Positions 1-6,693 of a stretch of DNA of 11,412 bases are shown here, one piece after another. Source of the stretch: an uncultured Rhodospirillaceae bacterium (GTDB lineage: Bacteria > Pseudomonadota > Alphaproteobacteria > Rhodospirillales > UBA2165); assembly GCA_913054205.1 (NCBI GenBank), contig CAJXJM010000040.1, forward strand, positions 1-11,412. The letters are read 5' to 3'. Each line of letters starts with the position of its first letter. Position 1 is the stretch's first letter. Position numbers and translations under genes: made by a program. The notes beneath the pieces are model-generated. The model was not told where the DNA came from and searched no databases. It saw only the letters and a program-made list of their open reading frames with translations.

Positions 1-92
1 CTATTGAAATCATTGAAATTTTAGTTTCAAGCACGATATTAATCAGTATCCTTCATATTAGGTTTACGCAGATTTAGACGATCGGAATAAAA
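1..92. repeat. AT-rich galE leader with short direct and inverted repeats
   Basis: This is the non-coding stretch before galE; no upstream gene is visible within the window. The octamer ATTGAAAT occurs twice in direct orientation (3-10 and 12-19). TTGAAA (13-18) and TTTCAA (25-30) form a six-base inverted repeat around TTTTAG. The stem is too short and AT-rich, and lacks a T-tract, so it is not a convincing terminator. The repeats could equally be a weak regulator site or chance in AT-rich DNA. I see no clear -35/-10 pair or strong Shine-Dalgarno sequence before the GTG at 93. Confidence 0.25.
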
Positions 93-1088
93 GTGTCTTC
101 AAACGGAAATACAGTTTTGGTCACGGGGGGCGCGGGCTACATCGGAAGCCATGCCTGCAAGATGTTGGCGGATACCGGATATACGCCGGTTGTCGTCGAC
201 AATCTATCAACTGGATCCCCCTGGTCTGTGCAATGGGGCGAGTTGGAAGAATGCGATATTCGAGACGGCGAAAAACTTAACCAGATATTTGAGCGTTATC
301 GTCCGGTCGCCGTGATGCATTTTGCTGCCAAAGCCTATGTCGGTGAATCTGTTGAAAAGCCAGATATCTATTACAATAACAATGTCATTGGAACTATGAG
401 TTTGCTGGATTGCATGCACCAGAACAGCGTCCAACAATTGGTCTTTTCCAGCACTTGTGCGACTTATGGAACGCCGGACCAAGTCCCAATTGACGAGACA
501 TGTTTACAAGCGCCCATCAATCCCTATGGCATGAGTAAGTTTATTGCAGAGCGCATGATGGCGGATTATGGGCTGGCCTATGGTTTGCGATTTGTCGCAC
601 TAAGGTATTTTAATGCGGCGGGGGGTGACCCTGACGCAGAAATCGGCGAGGCGCATGATCCCGAAACCCACCTTATTCCGCTTATACTGGATGCAGCGGC
701 AGGAACGCGCGATCAAATTCAAGTTTATGGCACGGATTACGATACGCCCGATGGAACCTGTATCCGAGACTACATTCATGTCACAGATATCGCCGACGCA
801 CATGTTCTCGCGCTGAAACATCTCCTTGAGGACGGTGACTCGCAATTTCTCAATCTTGGTAATAATCAAGGTTTCTCAGTGCATGAAGTTATTGCTGCTG
901 CGAAGAGAGTTACCGGCCGTGATTTCGACGTGAAAGAAGTTGCCCGGCGGCCGGGTGATCCAGCTCAATTGGTAAGCAACTCAACGCTGGCGGAAAAGAC
1001 GCTTGGCTGGATTCCGAAACGATCTGATATCGACATTCAAATCGAAGATGCCTGGCGCTGGCATATGAAATACTATCAGCACAATTGA
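93..1088 (+). CDS. galE: UDP-glucose 4-epimerase
   Basis: This cytosolic extended SDR interconverts UDP-glucose and UDP-galactose (or the N-acetyl forms) with tightly bound NAD, supplying sugar nucleotides for LPS, capsule or exopolysaccharide. Seen directly: the N-terminal glycine-rich NAD motif TGGAGYIG (residues 11-18), an acidic residue after strand 2 (VVVDN, D36), the GalE-type FSSTCATYG segment (118-126, T121 at the catalytic Ser/Thr position) and the YxxxK pair Y145/K149 in PYGMSK. The RYFNAAGGDP segment (171-180) and the later IRDYIHVTDIA are typical of bacterial GalE. Its 331 residues match the usual 330-340. The start is GTG; the Rossmann strand begins at about residue 7, as expected. 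The glycosyltransferase follows after 3 bp, indicating a polysaccharide operon continuing from upstream. Family assignment is firm; whether it prefers N-acetylated substrates cannot be judged. Confidence 0.95.
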   Translation: MSSNGNTVLVTGGAGYIGSHACKMLADTGYTPVVVDNLSTGSPWSVQWGELEECDIRDGEKLNQIFERYRPVAVMHFAAKAYVGESVEKPDIYYNNNVIGTMSLLDCMHQNSVQQLVFSSTCATYGTPDQVPIDETCLQAPINPYGMSKFIAERMMADYGLAYGLRFVALRYFNAAGGDPDAEIGEAHDPETHLIPLILDAAAGTRDQIQVYGTDYDTPDGTCIRDYIHVTDIADAHVLALKHLLEDGDSQFLNLGNNQGFSVHEVIAAAKRVTGRDFDVKEVARRPGDPAQLVSNSTLAEKTLGWIPKRSDIDIQIEDAWRWHMKYYQHN

Positions 1089-1091
1089 TGG

Positions 1092-1904
1092 GTGGCTTGT
1101 GTGATTATTGTATCAAACGGATTTAGCCATTTTCATTTAAAAGCCGCGGCGGCAGAAGTCCAACGCAATGGAAATTTAGCGACCCTATTGGCGGGTGCTT
1201 ATCCGACCGAGGGTCTTAAATCTTTCCTGCAGAAAATAGGTCTTGCGAGCCACCCTAAAATTCTTCGACTGTTGTCACGTGAAGAGCCCGATTTAGTCGG
1301 GAAAGTAAATCCTGCTTTTTTACCCGAAGCATTGGCGCAGCTTGGGATATTCTTGCGGCGCTTTGAAAATCTTCCGATCAAAAGTTTTAATGATTGGATT
1401 ATTCGTCTGTCGTTTAAATGGTATGGCAACTGGGCGGCACGCCAAATCGCGCGCAAATATTCATCGGCAACAGTCTATCACTACCGCGCAGGTTATGGCG
1501 GTCGGTCGGTACAGGTTGCCAAGGAACTTGGCATGGTCGCCTTGTGTGACCATTCGATCATTCATCCCGATCTTCTCGACTATTTTGTCGAACATCAGGG
1601 GCAATGGCCTGAGCCCGGCCACAGCGGATCGATCGATTTATTATGGCGCTATATCAAAAGCGATATCGAGCAAGCTGATCATGTTGTCGTCAACTCAGAC
1701 TTTGTTAAAGAAAGTTTTCTTCACATGGGCTGGGACAAAAATATTGTGCACGCCCTTTACTGGGGCATCGATGACAGCTTTATCCAAAGCCTGCCGGAGA
1801 TTGGGTTCGGCCAGGAAAATGACATCAATGAAGTTTCAACATTTGTTTTTGCAGGATATTTCGGTGCTTCGAAATTGTGTTCAGGCTTTTATTGTTTGCG
1901 TTGA
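1092..1904 (+). CDS. GT-B (family 4-like) glycosyltransferase, C-terminal domain missing; probable pseudogene
   Basis: The first 250 residues resemble the acceptor-side domain of a GT-B glycosyltransferase: strand VIIVSNGFSHFH near the start, a YHYRAGYGG segment (129-137), and the typical end of that domain, DHVVVNSDFVKESF (196-209) followed by LYWGIDDSF (222-230). The next strand, FVFAGYFG (251-258), is the first strand of the nucleotide-sugar-binding domain. It is normally followed by an RKG-like motif and about 150 more residues with the E(x)7E region. Here it runs into an unrelated tail (ASKLCSGFYCLR) and a stop. At 270 residues against roughly 380-420, the donor site is absent, so transfer activity is unlikely. 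Neither other forward frame restores the domain, pointing to deletion rather than a simple frameshift. The start is uncertain: GTG 1092 lies 3 bp after galE, but GTG 1101 has GGGTGG (1090-1095) at good spacing. Confidence 0.75.
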   Translation: MACVIIVSNGFSHFHLKAAAAEVQRNGNLATLLAGAYPTEGLKSFLQKIGLASHPKILRLLSREEPDLVGKVNPAFLPEALAQLGIFLRRFENLPIKSFNDWIIRLSFKWYGNWAARQIARKYSSATVYHYRAGYGGRSVQVAKELGMVALCDHSIIHPDLLDYFVEHQGQWPEPGHSGSIDLLWRYIKSDIEQADHVVVNSDFVKESFLHMGWDKNIVHALYWGIDDSFIQSLPEIGFGQENDINEVSTFVFAGYFGASKLCSGFYCLR

Positions 1905-1984
1905 TAAGGTACACCCATCGTCAGATCAACTATTGGCAAATGCGTAGAAATGCAGCCTAAAAATCAATTTGGAGTAGGACAACA
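1866..1984 (+). other. Junction where the glycosyltransferase loses homology, plus the gap before the SDR gene
   Basis: After codon 258 of the glycosyltransferase the reading frame ceases to look like the family. I translated the other two forward frames here; neither contains a GT-B donor-domain motif or any protein I recognise. I see no terminal inverted repeat, target duplication or clear integrase or transposase fragment. The stretch ends with a good Shine-Dalgarno region (GGAGTAGGA, 1971-1979) serving the next gene. It most likely marks a deletion or rearrangement joining a polysaccharide locus to the catabolic genes downstream. Confidence 0.4.
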
Positions 1985-2746
1985 ATGGACGTTAATGGGA
2001 AGGCCGCAGTTATCACAGGCGGTGCATCGGGATTGGGTGAAGCAACAGCGCGGATGTTGGCTGAGAAGGGCGCAAAAGTTGCCATTCTTGATCTCAATGA
2101 AGAGCGTGGCACGAAAGTTGCCAAAGAGCTTGGCGGCGTATTTTCGAAATGCGATGTGACTGATGAGGTGAGTTTGCAAGCAGCTTTGGATGCGGCGAAA
2201 GATGCCCATGGCGCCGGCCGAATTTTGGTGAACTGCGCTGGTATTGGCAACGCTTCTCGTGTTGTCGGTCGGAACGGTCCGCATGACCTCGGCATGTTTA
2301 CCAAAATTATAACGATCAATTTGATCGGCACATTCAACGCTACGCGTTTGTTTGCAGTCGATGCAACGCAGCTCGATCCGCTTGAAGATGATGAACGGGG
2401 CGTGGTGATTATGACAGCCTCTGTTGCCGCTTTTGACGGTCAAATTGGCCAGGCTGCATACAGTGCCTCGAAAGGCGGCATCCATAGCATGACCTTACCG
2501 ATTGCGCGTGAATTTGCCAGTCGTGGCGTGCGGGTCTGCACCATTGCGCCGGGTGTTTTAAAAACGCCGCTCATGGATATTTTGCCGGAAGAAGCTCAGA
2601 AATCGCTTGGTGAAAGCATTCCGTTCCCACAGCGTCTTGGACATGCGGATGAATATGCCTCTCTCGCCATGCACATATTTGAAAATCGCTATTTGAACGG
2701 CGAAACAATCCGGCTCGATGGTGCGCTTCGCATGGCAGCACGGTAG
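1985..2746 (+). CDS. SDR-family NAD-dependent dehydrogenase, HSD10 / 3-hydroxyacyl-CoA dehydrogenase type II-like
   Basis: This classical short-chain dehydrogenase probably oxidises a 3-hydroxyacyl-CoA or similar secondary alcohol in the cytosol. Seen directly: the cofactor motif TGGASGLG (11-18), D36 at the end of strand 2 (favours NAD over NADP), NCAG (83-86), N112, catalytic S146, and Y159/K163 in AAYSASKGG. IAPGVLKTPL (187-196) is typical of the family. The 253-residue length, the segment ending RNGPHDLGMFTKIITIN, and the C-terminal NRYLNGETIRLDG resemble HSD17B10 / 2-methyl-3-hydroxybutyryl-CoA dehydrogenases of isoleucine and branched-chain acid breakdown. The start is supported by AGGA 5 nt upstream of ATG. 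It heads the run 1985-4877, with the hydrolase beginning about 13 bp after its stop. The fold and the HSD10-like subgroup are well supported; the exact substrate is not. Confidence 0.88.
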   Translation: MDVNGKAAVITGGASGLGEATARMLAEKGAKVAILDLNEERGTKVAKELGGVFSKCDVTDEVSLQAALDAAKDAHGAGRILVNCAGIGNASRVVGRNGPHDLGMFTKIITINLIGTFNATRLFAVDATQLDPLEDDERGVVIMTASVAAFDGQIGQAAYSASKGGIHSMTLPIAREFASRGVRVCTIAPGVLKTPLMDILPEEAQKSLGESIPFPQRLGHADEYASLAMHIFENRYLNGETIRLDGALRMAAR

Positions 2747-2759
2747 CCGTTGATTGGTC

Positions 2760-4052
2760 ATGGCTTCAGGTAAATGGTACCCTGAGGTCATGCCAAAGGA
2801 TACATCGTCTCAAAAAACCACCGCCGGATTTCGCAACGCAGAATGGACCATGACCGGTCTGCCGGAAGGCACATCTGTCGGTGTATATCCGCTCCGAACC
2901 TTAGACGGTGCAGCGTGTAATGGTTTTCTCTATTGGCGGGGAAAGCCCAAAACTGTCATTTGCATCATGCATCCGCGCGAGTTTTTGGCGACCCATTATT
3001 TGATCCCAGACATTGTTGATGCAGGCTTTGCTGCTTTTACACAGACATCGCGTTCAGTCGGCAATGATCTTAGGCTTGAACATGAAGTCGCGCTTTTGGA
3101 TGTTGCTGCGGGACTGGGTCAACTGCGTGACCTCGGATTTGAAAATATAATTTTGCTCGGCAATTCCGGTGGGGCCAGCCTCTACACGTTTTACAATCAG
3201 CAAGCCGTGCTTGAGCCCGAGGCGCGGCTTGAGCGCACGCCCGGCGGTAGACCGGTTAAACTCAAAGCGACGTCAATGCCCGTACCGGATGGCATGGCCT
3301 ATGTTTCGCCGCATCCGGGGCAGGGGATAATCTTGCTCAATTGCATTGACCCCTCGGTGACCGATGAAGCTGATCCTTTTTCTATAGATTCTGGTTTGGA
3401 CTCGCTTAATTTTGATAATGGTTTTAATGAGCCTCTTGAAAGTGCCAATTATGATGGCGGGTTCGTCACGAAATATCGTGCAGCTCAAAGGGCGCGCGTT
3501 GAACGACTGGATGCGACCGCCCGAGACTTGATCGAAACCCGCATGGCGGCACGCAAAAGATTCAAAAAGCAGGCTGATCCGAAAGACCGCGTGCTTGGCG
3601 CGCATACCTCTGCAATGACAATTTGGCGGACAGCAGCTGACCTCAGGTATTTTGATCTCAGCCTTGATCCATCAGACCGCAAATACGGCTCGGTCTGGGG
3701 CCAGGATCCCTTTCAAGCCAATTACGGCACTGTTGGGTTTGCAAGGTTTTGCTCTCCCGAGGCCTGGCTGTCTACCTGGTCTGGATTAAGCTCGAATGCC
3801 GAAATGGCAAAAACAGCGCCATCTGTTGAACAGCCATCGATCCTGATTTCTCATACCGGCGACAACACGGTGTACCCATCGGATAGCGCAATGATTTTTG
3901 AAGCGCTTGGAACCTCTGATAAAGTAAAACATAGTGTACGCGGTGATCATCACGGCCATGCTCTTCTAGAAGGAGAGGAGCCTGGGCGTATTGAAACCGG
4001 TAGGTTATTGACCACGTGGCTGGCCGAACATTTTCCGGCTGTGAAGGAGTAG
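2760..4052 (+). CDS. Alpha/beta hydrolase with a large internal insertion (430 aa)
   Basis: Probably a serine hydrolase cleaving an ester, C-C bond or similar; the substrate is unknown. With the ATG at 2760 as residue 1, the nucleophile elbow is GNSGGAS (134-140; nucleophile S136) after strand NIILL. The C-terminal part has the expected acid loop (ILISHTGDNTVYP, D368) and histidine region (RGDHHGH, H397/H398/H400). Between these lie about 200 residues, far longer than a normal cap: acidic, DNG/YDGG-containing, then an Arg/Lys-rich helical stretch. The N-terminal strand TVICIMHPRE stands where many hydrolases have an HG oxyanion motif. Start choices are TTG 2754, ATG 2760 and ATG 2790; none has a well-spaced Shine-Dalgarno, and 2790 is plausible because conserved-looking sequence begins later. 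The stop lies 4 bp before the VOC gene, whose ribosome site sits inside this gene's end. The family is fairly certain; the subfamily is unrecognised. Confidence 0.85.
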   Translation: MASGKWYPEVMPKDTSSQKTTAGFRNAEWTMTGLPEGTSVGVYPLRTLDGAACNGFLYWRGKPKTVICIMHPREFLATHYLIPDIVDAGFAAFTQTSRSVGNDLRLEHEVALLDVAAGLGQLRDLGFENIILLGNSGGASLYTFYNQQAVLEPEARLERTPGGRPVKLKATSMPVPDGMAYVSPHPGQGIILLNCIDPSVTDEADPFSIDSGLDSLNFDNGFNEPLESANYDGGFVTKYRAAQRARVERLDATARDLIETRMAARKRFKKQADPKDRVLGAHTSAMTIWRTAADLRYFDLSLDPSDRKYGSVWGQDPFQANYGTVGFARFCSPEAWLSTWSGLSSNAEMAKTAPSVEQPSILISHTGDNTVYPSDSAMIFEALGTSDKVKHSVRGDHHGHALLEGEEPGRIETGRLLTTWLAEHFPAVKE

Positions 4053-4056
4053 AGAC

Positions 4057-4638
4057 ATGAGCGACCATCAACCTGTTTTGCACGGTGTTCATCATACCGC
4101 CTTTCCGACGTGGAAGCCGAAAGAAACAGTCGAGTTTTATCGCGACACATTAGGTTTGCCGGTACTGCATGCCATTACCGCCAAAGGCTGGGGCCGCGAC
4201 GAGCATCCAGATTTTCTGCATTTCTTTTTTGATGCGGGTAATGGAGCGGCAATCGCATTTTTTTATTATATCGGCACGGAACCCTTAGAAGAGCCCGCGG
4301 GACCAAGGGGGTATCTCGGCATGGCGCGCCATACGTCGTGGCGGGTTGAAACAGAGGCTGAGTTAAAAGAGTGGCGAGAACGCCTCGTTGCCAAAGGCGT
4401 GACGATCAGTGAGGAAATTCAGCACGAAGTGATTAAGTCGCTTTATTTCCGTGATCCCAATGGCTATCCGTTGGAAATCTCTCTAACCACGCGGGAGCTT
4501 GGTGAGGCTGATGCAATGGATGCCTCTCTGACCCTCGATGCGATGATCGAAACTTTTGTTGATGGTGATGCGCCCGAAACCAAAACGATTGAGGACATGT
4601 GGCGACTTAAAGGCGAGAAGGTGAGGGAACTCATTTAA
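4057..4638 (+). CDS. VOC-fold (glyoxalase/extradiol dioxygenase superfamily) protein
   Basis: This vicinal-oxygen-chelate protein has two beta-alpha-beta-beta-beta modules and is probably a metal-dependent dioxygenase, isomerase or lyase in the cytosol. Module 1 opens with GVHHTAFP (10-17) and WKPKETVEFYRDTLGLPV; module 2 opens with MARHTSWRV (89-97) and closes with YFRDPNGYPLEISL (130-143). H13, H92 and E140 occupy the usual ligand positions, giving a plausible two-His-one-Glu site. The end of module 1 (AAIAFFYY) has no acidic or His residue at the fourth ligand position, which argues against a glyoxalase I type four-ligand site. A roughly 50-residue tail after the second module is extra to the minimal fold. 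AAGGAG (4044-4049) lies 7 nt before the ATG and overlaps the hydrolase end. The next gene overlaps its stop (TAATG), so translational coupling is likely. The actual reaction is unknown. Confidence 0.88.
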   Translation: MSDHQPVLHGVHHTAFPTWKPKETVEFYRDTLGLPVLHAITAKGWGRDEHPDFLHFFFDAGNGAAIAFFYYIGTEPLEEPAGPRGYLGMARHTSWRVETEAELKEWRERLVAKGVTISEEIQHEVIKSLYFRDPNGYPLEISLTTRELGEADAMDASLTLDAMIETFVDGDAPETKTIEDMWRLKGEKVRELI

Positions 4639-4877
4639 TGGCGGTTCTTTATGTTCTCAAGGTCGATGAGTTTAAACCTTTGCTCGACTATGCCGAGGCG
4701 GCCGAAGATTTAAGCATTTCCAACCATGGTGCCTATCAGAAAATTAAAACAGATGGGGTTTTGATAATTCCGCGCGTCGCCACGGGCCTGGACCCGGCGA
4801 TCTGGTTTGGTGCCTTGGTGGGTGGCTTTGAAGGTGCAATCGAGGAATTCAGCGAAGACACGCTTAGAATTGTTTGA
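4638..4877 (+). CDS. Small conserved-looking protein of unknown function (79 aa)
   Basis: Not recognised. The ATG shares its A with the VOC stop codon (TAATG), a classic translational-coupling arrangement that supports real expression despite the small size. The protein is acidic and probably soluble: VLYVLKVDEF at the N-terminus, an EAAEDLSI stretch, a central VLIIPRVATGL strand and an amphipathic C-terminal half containing GALVGGFEGAIEEF. The GALVGG segment is too short and flanked too closely by charge for a confident membrane helix. Base composition and codon use look like the VOC gene before it. It may be a subunit or accessory protein for the hydrolase or VOC enzyme, but this is inferred only from position. 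The stop ends directly against the stop of the convergent methyltransferase gene. Confidence 0.72.
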   Translation: MAVLYVLKVDEFKPLLDYAEAAEDLSISNHGAYQKIKTDGVLIIPRVATGLDPAIWFGALVGGFEGAIEEFSEDTLRIV

Positions 4878-5972
4878 TTAGAGAAATTCACCAAGTTCAT
4901 TTGAAGTTTTAAAATAGTTTGATATGTGATCGTGAAAATCTGGCGGCCAGTGATTGGCGAGAAAACCTGTTGCATCTGAGAACGATACTTTTTTAAATCC
5001 TTTGGAATCTTGTTGCATCGCCCAGAAGCCTTTGAAACAGGATACTTTTCCGAAAAACTCTGCGACTGCTAACGTTACGCCGGGGTGAAATTGAGTTCCA
5101 GTCATTGGGTCTTTGACGAAATCGACAGATTTGTTGTTTTTAACAAACGCTCTGTCACATTCAGATAATTGTAGCTCCAAATCATCACCGCAGATAATCC
5201 CACCAGGTTTTAATAATTTGCTACATTGGGCAAGGTCGTGCAAAACATCGGCGTAATAATGACTGCCATCAATGTAGATTAGGTCGAACGCATCTTTATC
5301 GAGAGTAGGCAGAACGTCTTTACTCGTGCCTCTGATCGGTGAGACCTCAACATTCTCACTGCAGAATGTGGCATTGTGACAAAAGACATCATAGGCCCGT
5401 TTGGATTTTAAATTTTGGTTCATGATCGGATTGTGAAGGGTTGCACCGGATTCCCCCCAGGGATCAATACAAACAATTTGACATTCCCCACCCAAGAATT
5501 TTTCAGCGGCGTCCGACCAGGTAAGCATCGAAGACCCACCATAGGAGCCAATCTCCAGAATATTAAAAGTTGCGCTTTGGGTATTCAGTAAATCGATCGC
5601 CGTTGTCATGAAAACGTGCCGTTCCGGTGCGTGAGCGCCTTGGAGGAATCCAGGAAGGTTGAGGTGGATCTCGGAAAATATTTGTTGCTTTAAATCGATA
5701 ATACTCTGAGGTTTCTCTTCAAGAGAAATGGATATATCAAAATGGTCGGCTGATTTGCGGAGTTCGCCAACTCTGAACAATGAAAAAGCCAAGTATAAAT
5801 GTACGCTGGAATCGTCGGGTGATAGTTCGGCTACCCGCCAGAGATGCGTTATAGAATCTTCCCATTTGCTGTTGTTGAAACATTTAAGACCAAGGGCGAA
5901 CTTTAACTCGCGCTGAATTTCATCCTGCTTATCAGACCCATCGTGGCCTAGCTCTGGAATTTGATCTAACAA
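4878..5972 (-). CDS. TPR-containing class I SAM-dependent methyltransferase (Methyltransf_24-like)
   Basis: This predicted cytosolic methyltransferase carries an N-terminal helical repeat region. Residues about 20-100 (LKFALGLKCFNNSKWEDSI and VHLYLAFSLFRVGELRKSA) read as two to three TPR units. The catalytic fold follows: motif I ILEIGSYGGSS (138-148), the acidic end of strand 2 in VCIDPWGE (D170), DLIYIDGSHYYADVL (230-244), and LKPGGIICGDD (254-264). The IDGSH and GGxxxxDD pattern is typical of the Methyltransf_24 group, often linked to sugar, glycan or secondary-metabolite methylation; the acceptor is unknown. The start is TTG (complement of 5970-5972): an in-frame TAA lies just upstream, no ATG occurs until residue 122, and GGTGAG on the minus strand sits about 6 nt before it. 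The gene looks more AT-rich than its neighbours and breaks up the metabolic run, suggesting separate acquisition, perhaps with the sugar genes at the left end. Confidence 0.85.
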   Translation of the reverse strand: MLDQIPELGHDGSDKQDEIQRELKFALGLKCFNNSKWEDSITHLWRVAELSPDDSSVHLYLAFSLFRVGELRKSADHFDISISLEEKPQSIIDLKQQIFSEIHLNLPGFLQGAHAPERHVFMTTAIDLLNTQSATFNILEIGSYGGSSMLTWSDAAEKFLGGECQIVCIDPWGESGATLHNPIMNQNLKSKRAYDVFCHNATFCSENVEVSPIRGTSKDVLPTLDKDAFDLIYIDGSHYYADVLHDLAQCSKLLKPGGIICGDDLELQLSECDRAFVKNNKSVDFVKDPMTGTQFHPGVTLAVAEFFGKVSCFKGFWAMQQDSKGFKKVSFSDATGFLANHWPPDFHDHISNYFKTSNELGEFL

Positions 5973-6111
5973 ATCTTACTCACCAATCGCCTACTTTAAT
6001 TGCAGTTAGTATAGAATTGATTAGTTAAAAAAAAATATTGAAGAGCGCTAGACTAGGCAATTCCATTTCAAGGGTTTACGATACTTTTCATAAACAAATG
6101 GGAGGTCAGTT
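5973..6111. promoter_or_regulatory. Divergent intergenic region between methyltransferase and cupin; weak promoter candidates
   Basis: This 139-bp AT-rich region separates divergent genes and should hold at least one promoter for each. On the minus strand the hexamer TATACT (complement of 6008-6013) is a reasonable -10 box, about 36 bp from the TTG start, with an A-tract upstream (6027-6035), but no good -35 box is visible. For the cupin, the clear element is the Shine-Dalgarno GGGAGG (6100-6105), 6 nt before ATG 6112. I see no operator-like dyad or riboswitch structure. Confidence 0.3.
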
Positions 6112-6693
6112 ATGCCAAACGAGATTTACACACCAACAGAAGAAGAATTGGATAAACGGATCAGTCGGTTTTCTGAACTCAAGCCGATGTCAACCGTGGA
6201 TGATTTGGCTTGGGTCGGGCAAGAAGCCATGGATGTGTTTTACGCCCGGAAACTCATGCCGGTTATTCTCGACGATACTGAAAATCCTTTTGGCAATGCT
6301 GCGCCGATTATTGGTGCCGCAGGCTCAACAATGTTTGTCTCCATCATGCCGCCCGGCCAGGGGCCATGTTTGCATTCTCACAACGGCACCTTTGAGACCT
6401 TTATGGTGTTGGAAGGAACGATTGAATATTACATCGGCGAGCCGGTTGAGCATACGAGAGTCCTCAATAAATGGGATGTCTTATCCTGTCCGCCGATGGT
6501 GTATCGGGGATTCAAAAATATCGGCGATACCGATGCGGTACAGCTCACGGTCATCACGGGAACCGGCGATAATCGCGACGACGTATCCATGCCGGATTCC
6601 ATCGCCCAGCAGGTCGAAAAAGATCATGGCAAAGAAATCGTCGAGGCGTTTCGATCCATCTTTAGCTTCGATCCACCCCGGCCAAGCGCTTAA
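6112..6693 (+). CDS. Cupin-domain protein
   Basis: A single-domain beta-barrel cupin, probably metal-binding and cytosolic. Motif 1 is clear: the segment ending HSHNGTFETFMVLEG gives H88, H90 and E95 in the canonical HxH(x)4E(x)6G spacing. Motif 2 (WDVLSCPPMVYRGFKN, 121-136) keeps the proline and the final Asn, but the usual metal-binding His falls on R132 with Y131 beside it, so the fourth ligand appears lost. An N-terminal helical arm of about 45 residues precedes the barrel. Family functions range from dioxygenases and isomerases to sugar or small-molecule binding, so no reaction can be assigned. The start is secure (GGGAGG, 6-nt spacing). It converges with the YCII gene and shares the four bases TTAA at 6690-6693. 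It may belong with the hydrolase/VOC genes on the other side of the methyltransferase, but that is inference. Confidence 0.87.
   Translation: MPNEIYTPTEEELDKRISRFSELKPMSTVDDLAWVGQEAMDVFYARKLMPVILDDTENPFGNAAPIIGAAGSTMFVSIMPPGQGPCLHSHNGTFETFMVLEGTIEYYIGEPVEHTRVLNKWDVLSCPPMVYRGFKNIGDTDAVQLTVITGTGDNRDDVSMPDSIAQQVEKDHGKEIVEAFRSIFSFDPPRPSA

Noticed and set aside
1342..1947. 201-codon open frame on the + strand within and past the glycosyltransferase, considered as a frameshifted C-terminal half
   Set aside because: Its sequence after position 1866 has no GT-B donor-domain features and its upstream part is out-of-frame translation of the real gene.
1866..1984. Insertion-sequence remnant at the glycosyltransferase break
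   Set aside because: No terminal inverted repeats, target-site duplication or recognisable transposase residues in any forward frame.
1964..2485. 173-codon minus-strand frame opposite the SDR gene
   Set aside because: Composition is rich in Cys/Arg/His with no domain pattern; the SDR frame explains the region fully.
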